Positions 39,801 through 46,200 of a stretch of DNA of 64,000 nucleotides are shown in pieces (positions within the stretch are counted from its first letter, which is position 1; the number at the start of each line of letters is the position of its first letter). Both the position numbers and the translations under genes were made by a program. The DNA comes from Fulvivirga marina (GTDB lineage: Bacteria; Bacteroidota; Bacteroidia; Cytophagales; Cyclobacteriaceae), in NCBI RefSeq assembly GCF_016775155.1, contig NZ_JAEUGD010000067.1:1-64000 (forward strand). The letters run 5' to 3'. Under the pieces are notes generated by a model that did not search any database, was not told where the DNA came from, and saw only the letters and a program-made list of their open reading frames with translations.

Positions 39801-40210
39801 TGCTCAGCTTCACCTCCAATGGCTACCTGGATCAGTATTTTTCCCTGAGGTTTGTTGGAAAGTATCTGTTTAATATACTCAAAACAAGCCAAAGCATAAT
39901 TTTCATATTTATCAGCTATATTGGCCTGCGCCGCTGCCTGTAAAGTCAAAACCTGACTACCAGGAAGTGAGGTTTCAAGCGTTTTACCATTAACTTCTGG
40001 CAGTTCACACAGGATAACGTGCTTTTGGGCATACTCTACCTGATTGGCAGACGATACCGCACCGGCTTCCCAAACCGGACTTGAAAGTAATGTACCTTCA
40101 GTTTTGCCCTGTTCCTGTTGTTTTATAGCCTTGATCTTCTCTAATGCTTCTATTTGAGTAAGCTTTCCTCTGGAAATATCTTGAAATATCTTTTTTAGGT
40201 TCTCTTTCAT
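25892..40210 (-). CDS. PKS C: trans-AT polyketide synthase, dd-KR-ACP / KS-DH0-ECH3-ACP2 / KS-DH0-KR-ACP / KS-dd
   Basis: 4772 residues. Approximate domains: docking 1-36; KR 217-408; ACP Ser519; KS 614-1038 (Cys778, TMCSSS); dead DH 1215-1485; ECH-a 1596-1800; ECH-b 1828-2046; ECH-c 2062-2313; ACPs Ser2378 and Ser2496; KS 2594-3022 (Cys2765, TACSSS); dead DH 3209-3478 (His to Tyr, Asp to Glu); KR 3714-3905 (no B-type Asp); ACP Ser4031; KS 4126-4550 (Cys4290, TACSSG); C-terminal docking about 4730-4772. There is no AT. The first KR-ACP completes the module begun by the last KS-DH of PKS B. The ECH-containing module lacks a KR, so its beta-keto group stays available for beta-branching. The last KS has no processing domains here; PKS D supplies DH-KR-ACP. 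About 3000 N-terminal residues duplicate PKS B. Confidence 0.95.
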   Translation of the reverse strand: MKENLKKIFQDISRGKLTQIEALEKIKAIKQQEQGKTEGTLLSSPVWEAGAVSSANQVEYAQKHVILCELPEVNGKTLETSLPGSQVLTLQAAAQANIADKYENYALACFEYIKQILSNKPQGKILIQVAIGGEAEQVIFAGLSGLLKTAGLENPKVIGQVIITQPQVKADQLIAQLKENQPNPQDHILKYEQGTRYVLKREEVEASQVSPKVVFKDQGVYLITGGMGGLGILFAKEILKQTTQSRIILTGRTALTAERKKVLDALPALNNKVEYHQLDLNSADQVNKLVGKINREGKTLNGIIHCAGMTADNFIIKKSGDEFSKVLAPKVAGTFNLDEASKDLDLDFVVLFSSIASLLGNVGQADYAAANGFMDQFAVYRNQLVNAGQRQGQTLSINWPLWQEGGMQIDQANQEILKQTMDVQPLETITGMHAFYCSLELGQDQVLVARGKMPQQLNGAEEATAKVEKQPATTQVATNTDNLFEETEQYLCQEFSSLLKMASHKIDPQAPLENYGIDSILAMKFTGQLEKTFGSLSKTLFFEYQTIRELTEYFVKSHAAQLAAIFNTVTDSTEKSVEVKSQPERRAPQKLTSGKRFTRPRPFEGQPKSVRPVNDDPIAIVGLSGRYPEASNIEAFWDNLRDGKDCIIEVPKERWDWREYYSEDRTKSGHHYSKWGGFIEGVDEFDPRFFNIAPREAASIDPQERLFLQHAYMAVEDAGYTRSSLQIPHKKGLAGQVGVYAGVMYGEYNLSGSLASIANRVSYVLNLHGPSITLDTMCSSSLTAIHLACQDLKAGLTDLAIAGGVNVSVHPNKYLMLSTGQFISSDGHCQSFGEGGDGYIPGEGVGAVVLKRLSEAKKDGNHIYGIIRGSSLNHGGKTNGYSVPNPKAQANVISHALSEAGVEPRHISYIEAHGTGTKLGDPIEISALTKAFHQDNQDTAYCQLGSAKSNIGHCESAAGIAGVTKILLQMKHRKIVPSLHSKRLNPHIDFEKTPFTVNQTLRDWDQPVVEGKVLPRIAGISSFGAGGSNAHIIIQEYTEAERPVSLNGATKDIIVPMSARTAGQLKQKAQDLLEFIRTSTQQNKPIDLSSMAYTLQVGREAMDERLGFIVTSISQLEEKLQAYTEDKPVDGLYQGKVKRDAAYDANMQQTVDEWITSKQLFQLLDAWVKGTELDWNKLYSNAKPKLISLPVYPFARERYWIDVTATSQAPNRLAAVALHPLLHRNISNLSEQGFSSTFSGDEFFVTNSGKKGLPEVTYLEMARVAISQAMPVQEEPYILELHNTVWAGPANIEESKPVNIALLAQTQEAVNFEIYSPETEEDTVYCQGQAVISREATPSALDIAQLRRQLNGTQWASTDVYSAFGRMGLAYASTYQSLAAIQQGNGQLLASLSLPDALEETQNDFQLHPTLVDGALQAGMALMADFNQPSAKALLPGSIDTLRIIGNCAGEMFAWVRYSADRAKADIDLCDAHGNVAIQMLGVHYQEEAVTSVTSEQSQPKERPVATEAATPASAPVQTAPKQIQLMPQVSKTSTGEPVFQQIAHVILEKPTNVSLVIPQALKAKDMSQPVQGKGVVSLADTSSVSQPEQKSKATVATFVKLFDHGNGLYSIDIDALANYNTLSRDLVEQLLRALDFVKEASSAKVLMLRGTGSVFLHGGREEYNEAIKQKLYPSIASFPYPIIAVMQGGATGAGFLVGALCDFMICSLESKYSYTDHEEGLFPSSNEELLFKERFGEALAGDFLYQSTVSTGKEMKAKGWSCPILSTDEVEAYAMELASDLSAKSQISLSLLKQHLGRHIQALVEKLTVIKIADSESKATKKNGITSSSKLMKLEDSAEHVLTISIKKSRKKDKLKDIASGLDEIFDQVRKGAYYKVIVLASEDTGFITTTGKAEEVDEVLALQKLVLEAPVPVIAAIGAEAKGSAWLIAQSCDSCIYNEEGAYSLENILQIPKLAKQAALIFANRLGNYACKELLFAIKTYSGAELMQLSGAVAIAEKEEVLTRAVALAGSWARLSWAAVTSWKKERATVLANEINQLPEWLKVEEKSSKALPESPAAIELKSEVIKATIHPEGVVEVKMEDRDAKNMFSEAFIGGMKEIFAHIDQSDAYKAVVFTGYDSYFASGGTKESLLAIQEGKAKFTDTKIFQLAMECKVPVIAAMQGHAIGAGWSMGMFADFMLFSEESHYVSPYMNYGFTPGAAATLIFPDKTGYDLSRETLLTANEYAGRDLKRKGLLLPVLSRKDVNEAALTLAKQIAQNPRSGLVAAKQQLTRHLKDLLEETYSRELAMHEKTFVGQADTLKQIESNFYSEEGTAQVQAVPVTENATTPEPQKTSQNQDALPGIISSLKKLLAKELHLEIDEIDENSQFVDLGLDSIVGVTFIRKINDKYGTSLQATIVYSYSTLAKLADHVKEEAEKLGTIVSQPEVPATSEVQIETPVQTQIDTQPVVDTQPVTDALPGIISSLKKLLAKELHLEESEIDENSQFVDLGLDSIVGVTFIRKINDKYNTSLQATIVYSHSTIAKLSEHVKEEAEKQGTLIAAPVAPVAPAPVNTPSEAPKKVTSVPVVRKKLISWRNKSALRTNQATKSTYQSQPIAVIGMAGQFPEAKNIEAFWQNIAEGKNCISEISQKRWSMDGFFQEGEAAPGKSYSKWMGALEEYDLFDPLFFNISPSEAESMDPQQRLFLQACWHTIENAGYDPQMLSGSKCGVFVGCAAGDYLQQSKKHQLSAQGFTGAASSILAARISYFLNLQGPCISIDTACSSSLVAIANACDSLISGSSNVALAGGVYVMTTPSMHIMSSQSGMLSPDGRCYTFDQRANGFVPGEGVGAVMLKRLEDAERDDDNILGVIHGWGINQDGKTNGITAPNTESQTLLEQQVYDQFNIDPTGIQMIEAHGTGTKLGDPIEVEGLRRSFKKYTQEEEYCALGSVKSNIGHCLTAAGVAGTIKVLMAMKHRQLPPTINFEQLNEHISLKDSPFYVNTQLKDWSVKSTERRQAAISAFGFSGTNAHVVMGEYIPQTSVKRPVQVITQNSELMIPLSAKSEEQLKQKATDLLEFIGKTPEEVDLTALAYTLQVGREAMDHRLGLMAANTNQLAEKLQAWLSEEDDIESVYQGHVKRSKEGISIISNDADMKETIIGKYIGQKKLSKLLELWVKGLDLDWLKLYGEIKPKRISLPLYPFAKERYWIEKTADQEVKAIGKTTEVLHPMLHRNTSDLHQQSYSTVFSQEDDFVRDYAIGDNQVIPGMTCLEMARAAMVLADAPQDNHATVELNHISWIQPIVMEESREVSIALFANDTEEIDFEIFSTEAGQEMAHFQGQARYGTPLNRKLNIAQLKTEMNAASGSDGLYASLNRMGFKYGAAHKGIKAVYRGANQLLAELNLPAINEQNSMILHPSVMEGVLQACTSLVADKNAVEQSLFPAALDTLRIGSACTNDMAVWVRSEVQGANIKLDIDLIDQQGNVCVEMRGFALQNFAVGEALANTIETYDTVPSHTEEASQPLFFTEYWEDKPLTSNGVQPDSKQAIVFADEALQKQLTTGDSASIWTSAVFVQQGKKFSEKADNTYACRFNHASDIQKVLNAVNEKFGEPISLVYTWAKGQKEAGIHALFSLFKAIKTFNRPIDITLIGHYDPSIADSCWDYSWIGFERSLKLVLPNVKVSLLYTDTSTVTAQQLLEAMHHPGITWHQGQRRFALSVKSAERIVKDQQPVLKKHGSYLITGGIGKLGFSFAQYLAKEYQANLILMGRSPLTSSIEEKIEELKKAGAKEVRYDAVDISDEKALIAWEKNLSFDLSGVIHAAGVEGTQLFYEKTTKSINEVLQPKSMGTVLLSDVLSQHPLNFVCYFSSSAALLGDFGSCDYSIANRFQMAYAQYRQQNEQAKGRSIVINWPFWKDGGMGKGDAEQAAFYLKSSGQDVLETAEGLEIWHDLIRFGETQTLVLKGKPNRLEQFLHRIYEADQQKSSATSTVKAENLPSHMGKGWKVQYQDLSIKECAYTDLTRLVSVSLKIPTTKLDGVTNLADYGFDSISLTTFAKQLKEHFALEVTPALFYNYSTIEKLSGYFAEEYQAHMEEFYSKPQREVNDAEKQIPVTKPVMNRGSLRKRFLQNSSNGRSYAARQEQEPIAIIGMSGRFPKADTVDELWSLLEKGESGISEVPLSRWDWRDYFTAPGHSGNKISTNKGGFINNIDEFDPLFFEITPREAEATDPGQRMLLMEAYKAIEDAQINPSSLRGTPVGVFMGMEESQYDALIADEQGVGNSGNAMISSRLSYFLDLHGPTIATNTACSSGLVALHQAITSLRNGECESALVAGISSLILSPKFYEKMSQAGMLSQDGQCFSFAKKANGIGASEAVVVLMLKPLSAAIEAGNPIYGTIKASGINFDGKTNGVTAPNGKSQEELIKRIYTNNNINPQDISHIVAHGTGTKLGDPIEINALNDAFKKLSNGQTLSGKCAVTSCKSNLGHTMAASGLVSVVSMLKGLQHNKIPATINCEDENDYISWKDSPFYINKTTRKWDREDDKPRMGGVSSFGRSGTNAHVVVEEYLPPVPSQPVTIAHPDDGSQVIIALSAKTDEQLDQKVGDLLNFIHKADEDIDLLALAYSLQTSREAMEVRLGIIVSSIEELVDKLQAYRKAEKGIEGVYQGEVKHHDTSVSIFNVDADLQETIDKWINNKKLSKLLELWVKGLELDWNKLYGEAKPQRIGLPKYPFAKERYWIRKNTTKQVKETHMEEVGKNYEVMEDLINQIESESIETDEAVSLLKNIAYTK
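28000..32430 (-). other. module 7: KS-DH0-KR-ACP (PKS C)
   Basis: KS 31145-32430 (Cys at 31916-31918), dead DH 29775-30585 (His to Tyr in RDYAI, Asp to Glu in HPSVME), KR 28495-29070 with Ser and Tyr present but without the B-type Asp (VEGT), ACP Ser at 28118-28120 (YGFDSIS). The prediction is a retained L-type beta-hydroxyl, as in module 1. Confidence 0.85.
32610..38370 (-). other. module 6: beta-branching module KS-DH0-ECH-ECH-ECH-ACP-ACP (PKS C)
   Basis: KS 37095-38370 (Cys at 37877-37879), dead DH 35755-36568 (no catalytic His; VTNSGKKGLP), ECH-a 34810-35425, ECH-b 34070-34728, ECH-c 33270-34025, ACPs with Ser at 33077-33079 and 32723-32725. It has the same order and nearly the same spacing as module 4. 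Only ECH-c keeps the putative PksI-type catalytic lysine and histidine. Confidence 0.88.
38540..40210 (-). other. module 5, second half: docking-KR-ACP (PKS C N terminus)
   Basis: Docking residues 1-36 are nearly the same as at the start of PKS B. KR 38985-39560 has the B-type Asp (MTAD); ACP Ser is at 38654-38656. Confidence 0.85.
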
Positions 40211-40359
40211 CTTTTCCTTTAAATTTTCTCGAGAATTCAGTTTCTAAACTAATTCTGCTGCTTCTTCATCAGAAGAAAGTTTTTTTGATCTTCCCCTTTT
40301 AAGACCTGGAAATACTTGTTTAAAATCATTTTCAAACTAGGAATGAAGAAACCGGGAGT
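40211..40359. other. 149-bp gap between PKS B and PKS C
   Basis: This is the longest spacer between the synthase genes. I see no coding sequence or clear signal in it. A remnant of the upstream docking sequence cannot be excluded: translated loosely, the plus-strand words around 40250-40290 resemble the PKS B gene end (tctgctgcttcttcatcaga). Confidence 0.4.
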
Positions 40360-43220
40360 TTAAATCAACTCCATGGCTTCTTCATCAGAAAGTTCCTTAT
40401 TCATCACACTTTGAATAAGCTTTTGATAGTAAGCATCATCAAACTCTGCTGTACTATCATTGTTTTGGTTCACTGAACCATTTTTAGTTGTATGTATCGG
40501 TTTACTACTGCTCTCCATTACGCGGAAGGCAAAACCTTTAATCTGTACACATACCGTCCCTGCTTCATCGCAAAGATCGATATCCAGTTTGGTCACTCTG
40601 CCATCCGGGTCACTGTCAGGCGAGTACCTCACCCAGGCAACCATCTTTTTGGTGCAAGCGGAAATAATGCTCAACGACTCTAGCGCAAATGGCAACATGG
40701 GCTGCGACGGAACTTGATCCAATCCCTGAAATAGCCCAATAGATGCTTGCAATGCACTGTCCATCAAACTCGGATGCAGTACGTAGTCCTCATGCTCATT
40801 TTCAACTACTGCCGGCAGAACCAAGTCTGCCAACACTTGTCCTTCACCTCTGTATATCGCCTCTATGCCCTGGTGTGCCGGACCATAGTATAGCTCCATT
40901 TGGGTAAACGCTGCGTAAATATTGCTGCGCTCCAGTTTACCCGCCTTCATCTGTGCTCTGAGTTGTGCAATATCCAGCTTTTCAGCTTCTGACCTACTAC
41001 TGAATATGGCCTGTCCCTGAAAATGAGTGGCTTCTTCGCCATCATGATCACTAGATATTTCATAGTGTATCAGTTCACCTTCTTCAGGGTCTGAGTCGTC
41101 CAAATACAGGGCTGCATTAATTTGCTTTCTCTGGTTTACCATAAAAGGCTGTATCCAGGCAATATTGTGCAGTTCAAGTACGGCTGATTCCGTTGGATCA
41201 GGCATTGACCTGCCAATGGCCTCACGGATCATTTCCAGGTATGCCACTCCAGGGAGTACTTTTTGTTTGAACACCTGATGGTCTCTTAAGAAGAACTCTT
41301 CTCCATTAAAAGTAGCGCTATAGCTCTGTCTGCTAAAGTCGGAAGTGTTGACATGCAACAATGGATGCAGCACCGACGTTGCCTTGCCATTGGCAATCAT
41401 ATTGGCTTCATCACTCACTTCAATCCAGTACCGCTCTTTGGCAAACGGATATACCGGCAGACTCATTCGTTTCGGTTTGTTTTCGCCATAAAGCTTACTC
41501 CAATCCAAGTTAAGTCCTTTAACCCAAAGATCCAGAAGTTTGGACAGTTTCTTTTGAGAGATCCAGTTTTTAATAATGGCTTCGCGCATATCCGCATCAT
41601 TGCTGATAATGCGTAAACCTTCCTTATTTCTATTCACCTGTCCCTGATATACTCCTGCAATGTCTTCATCTCCATCGATATAAGCCTGAAGTTTTTTTGC
41701 GAGCTGATCAACACTATTGACCATGAAGCCCAGTCGATCTTCCATAGCTTCCCTTCCCACCTGCAAGGTGTAGGCCAGCTCTATAAGATCGATAGACTCA
41801 CGTTCTCTTTCTATGAGCTTCAACAGGTCTGAAGCTCTTTGTTTCAACTGCTCTTCTGACTTGGCTGAAAGCGGGATCATATGCTCATCATTCTGGGTGA
41901 TGACCTGAACCGGCTTTTTCATAGCTGATGGCTGAGGGATATATTCACCCAATACCAGGTGGGCATTGGTACCACTAAAACCAAAAGAGCTAATGGCTGC
42001 CAGACGCTGTTTGGTTTCCTTTACTTTCCAATCTTTCAACTGGGTGTTAACATAGAACGGGCTGCCATCAAGATTAATATGTTCGTTTAACTTTTCAAAA
42101 TTTATAGTTGGTGGCAACTGTTGGTGCTTCATGGCTTGCAGTACTTTGATGAACCCTGCTACGCCTGCTGCTGTCAGACAGTGGCCTATATTACTCTTTA
42201 CGGAACCTAATGCGCAATACTCCTTTTCCTCAGTATATTTCTTAAAGGATCTTCTCAACCCGTCCACCTCAATGGGGTCTCCCAACTTGGTGCCTGTACC
42301 ATGAGCTTCGATGAGTTGAATATCATTAGGGTCGATCTGGAACTGATCGTAGACCTGCTGCTCCAAAAATATTTGTGATTCTGTATTAGGAGCTGTAATA
42401 CCATTGGTTTTACCATCCTGATTTAAGCCCCACCCTTTGATTGTGCCCAGGATATTGTCATTATCTCTTTCTGCATCTTCCAGCCTCTTCAGCATGACTA
42501 CCCCTACACCTTCACCAGGTACAAATCCATTAGCGCGCTGATCGAAGGTATAGCATCTACCATCTGGAGACAGCATACCTGACTGGGATGTTTTGATATG
42601 CATATCAGGCCCTCCCATCACATAGACGCCACCTGCCAGAGCTGAATCAATACTACCTGCTACGAGGCTGTCGCAGGCATTAGCAATAGCCACCAGTGAT
42701 GATGAACATGCGGTATCCATAGATACGCATGGTCCTTGTAAATTCAGGAAGTATGATATACGAGCCGCCAATATGGAAGTAGAGCCACCTGTAAAGCCTT
42801 GCGCACTTAGCTGCTGCTCTCTCGACAAATTCTGGTAGTCACCATAGGCACATCCTACATAGACCCCACATTTGCTGCCTGATAATGCATGTGGATTATA
42901 CCCCGCACTTTCTATGGCATGCCAGCAGGCCTGCATAAACAAACGTTGCTGCGGGTCCATGCTCTCTGCTTCAATGGGTGAAATAGTAAAGAATAGTGGA
43001 TCAAAAAGATCATATTCTGCTAATTGTCCCATCCATTTGCTGCTGGTTTTTCCTGGCACAGGATCACCTTTCTGATAGTATTTGTTTACATCCCAACGCT
43101 CTTGAGGTATTTCACTGATACAGTTTTTTCCCTCGGCTATATTTTGCCAGAACTCTTCCACGTTTTTGGCTTCGGGGAACTGACCGGCCATACCTACTAC
43201 TGCGATGGTCTGTGACTGAT
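40360..43220 (-). other. module 5, first half: KS-DH-docking (PKS B C terminus)
   Basis: KS 41935-43220 (Cys at 42706-42708), DH 40515-41375 with His and Asp intact (Gly of HxxxGxxxxP is Lys), docking segment 40360-40450. Confidence 0.85.
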
Positions 43221-46200
43221 TAGACCTTTTTGCTGTTGAGGTAGTCCTTAACGCTACGCCGTTACGCCATGACTCTAGTTTCTTCCCTGCCAATTTAGTG
43301 ATCACCTTTCGAGCAACCTGTACGGCAGGTGTTTCTACCGGAGCAGGAGCAGGTGTCACAGGCTTACTGACAATCGTTCCCAGTCTTTCTCCTTCTTCCT
43401 TCACATGCTCGCTAAGCTTTGCGATGGTGGAGTAGCTGTAAACAATAGTAGCCTGTAAAGGAATATTGTATTTATCACTGATCCTACGGATGAATGTTAC
43501 GCCAATGATAGAATCTAGACCCAGATCTACAAACTGGCTGTCTTCATCAATCTCATCTTCCTGCATATGCAGCTCTTTAGCCAGTAGCTTTTTGAGACCC
43601 GAGATGATGTCGGGAAGCACATCTGCATCAGCCGCAGTATTAGTGCTTGTGCTTACCGGCGTTTCGGCAGGAGCTTCAACAACCGCCGGAGCAACCGGCT
43701 CGCTTACCAGCGTACCTAGTTTTTCGGCTTCTTCCTTAACATGACCCGCCAGTTTGGCAATCGTGGAATAACTATATACGATTGTGGCCTGTAGTGGAAT
43801 ATTATATTTATCACTGATTTTACGGATGAACGTTACTCCGATGATAGAATCCAGCCCCAGGTCTACAAACTGGCTGTCTTCATCAATCTCATCCACCTGC
43901 ATGTGTAATTCTTTGGCCAGCAGTTTTTTGAGACTGTTAATGATTTCGGGCAATGCATCAGCACTGTAAGAAGTACTTTGAGGAGTAGGGACTGGTGTTT
44001 GCTCTACCGGCAACACCTGAGGTTGTACTTCCCCAGAAGCACTATAAAAGTTGCTTTCTATCTGATTTAATGTATCCGTCTGACCTACAAATGTCTTCTC
44101 ATGCATGTCCAACTCGCTGCTCAGTGTTTCATCGAGCAGATCGTAAAGATGTTTGGTCAGCTGGTTTTTAAAGGCTATCAGACTGCTGCGTGTGTTTTTC
44201 GCAATTTCTTTTGCCAAATCAAATGCAGTCGAGAGTATTTGCTTTCTGGACAGCACCGGTAACGACAAGCCTTTCCCTTTTAACTCACTACCCGAGTACT
44301 CTACTGCAGTCATTAAGGTCTCACGGGCCAGATCATACCCTGTTTTGTCAGGGAATATCATGGTAGCTCCTGCTCCCGGAGTGAAACCGTAATTCATGTA
44401 AGGACTTACATAGTGGCTCTCTTCACTGAACAAGGTAAAGTCTGCAAACATACCCATGGACCATCCTGCACCAATTCCGTGGCCTTGCATGGCCGCAATG
44501 ACAGGAAGTTTACAGTTCAGGGCTAACTGGAATATCTTGGTATCTGTAAATTTAGCTTTACCTTCCTGAATGGCGAGTAAGCTTTCTTTGGTACCTCCCG
44601 ATGCAAAGTAACTGTCATATCCTGAGAACACTACCACTTTATACTCTGGAGCCTGTGCAATGTGATCGAACACCTCAACCATGCCTTCGATAAATGCAGG
44701 GGAGAACATATTCTTCGCCTCACGATCTTCCATCCTCACTTCTACAATACCTTCGGGATGAATCGTAGCTTTAATCACTGATGACTTAAGCTTGATAGCC
44801 GTTGCTTTTTTAGGTAAAGTGCCTGAGGTTTTCTCTTCCACTTCTACCCACTCCGGCAATTGCTTTTGTGCTGCACTTATGGCTGCTGCTCTCTCCTTTT
44901 TCCAGGAGTTTACAGCTTCCCATGGCAATTGTGTCCATTGCTGAGCCTGTTGCTGTGCTTCTGACTGTACATCTTTAGATACGACAATACCTCCTGCCTG
45001 CTGTAAGTCTGCTCCGGTAAATGATTTACCGGTCAGCAATATTTCTTTGCATACATGGTGGCTTAAGCGCTCTCCCAATATCATGGTGGCTACCCTTGCC
45101 AGTTTAGTATCCTGCAATAGGTTAGCTGCCGAGTAAGTGCCTGCCTCCTGGTAGATACAGGCATCGCATGACTGGCTGATCAGCCAGCCTGCATCGGTTG
45201 CTCCTGCTGTTGCAGCGATTACAGGTACTGGCGATACATTCAATATGTCCTGAAGTTCAAGTACTCCTTCTGAGTCACCTGATCCTGAAATGAATTCAGC
45301 ATCATCGCTGGTCAGTATTACTGCTTTGTAATGTTTACCTTTTTCGACCTGACCAAAGACACCGGACAGACCTGAGACTATATCTTTTAACTTATCTTTC
45401 TTCTTACTTTTCGCTATTCTCAAAGTCAACACCTGCTCTGCTCCTGTTTCTACTTTCAGCAGTTTGGAGTCGCTGGTGATTTGATGACTTGCTGCAGGTT
45501 TGCTTTCTGCTTTCAGGCCTTCCTCCGCTTTAAGTTTTTCCGCTTCTGCTAGTATGTGTCGGCCTAAATGCTGCTTGAGTAAACTCAATGATAATGCTGA
45601 TTTGCTGGCAAGGTCTTCTGCTAATCGCTCAGCATAAGCCTCCACTTCCGTTGATGGTACGATAGGAAAACTCCAGCCATTGGCCTTCAACTCCTTACCT
45701 ATTCGCGTTGCTGATTGGTACAGCATATCTTTTGCGAAAGCTTCTCCAAAGCGCTCTGTCAGCACCCTTTCTTCACTTACTGTGGGTAGCAAACCTTCCG
45801 CTTTGTAAGTGTAAACACTCTCTTCGCTACCAACCATAAAGTCACTCAATGCTCCTACCAAAAAACCTGTACCCGTGGCATCACCCTGCATGATTGCTAT
45901 TACAGGGTGGGGAAATGATGCCAGGGTTTGATACAGGTTTTCTTCTATGGCTACGTTAAATTCTTCTCTGCCCCCTTTCAAGAACGTAGAACTGCTTCCA
46001 CTAAGTGTCAGTACTTTTACTGATTCTAATTGCTTTACATAGTTGAGCGCATGTACCAGTTGTGCTGCCACTTCCTTAGAGAGGATATTATCTTTGGCAT
46101 TTATCTTTATCGCGTAGATACCATTACCATTATCAAACAGAGTCACATAAGAAGCTCCGTTAGTGGATGGTACTGTCTTAGCCATAGCCGCAGAGGTACT

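Larger units (their letters stand above)
31145..40210 (-). repeat. duplicated synthase block, copy 2 (PKS C)
   Basis: This is the second copy of the 9-kb block found at 41935-51024. The copies diverge at the following DH (intact in PKS B, dead in PKS C), where the architecture changes from KS-DH-docking to KS-DH0-KR-ACP. Confidence 0.9.

Noticed and set aside
43395-43960. Direct repeat that might suggest a mobile element or CRISPR
   Set aside because: It is the pair of tandem ACP domains; the repeat is coding, in frame and explained by domain duplication.
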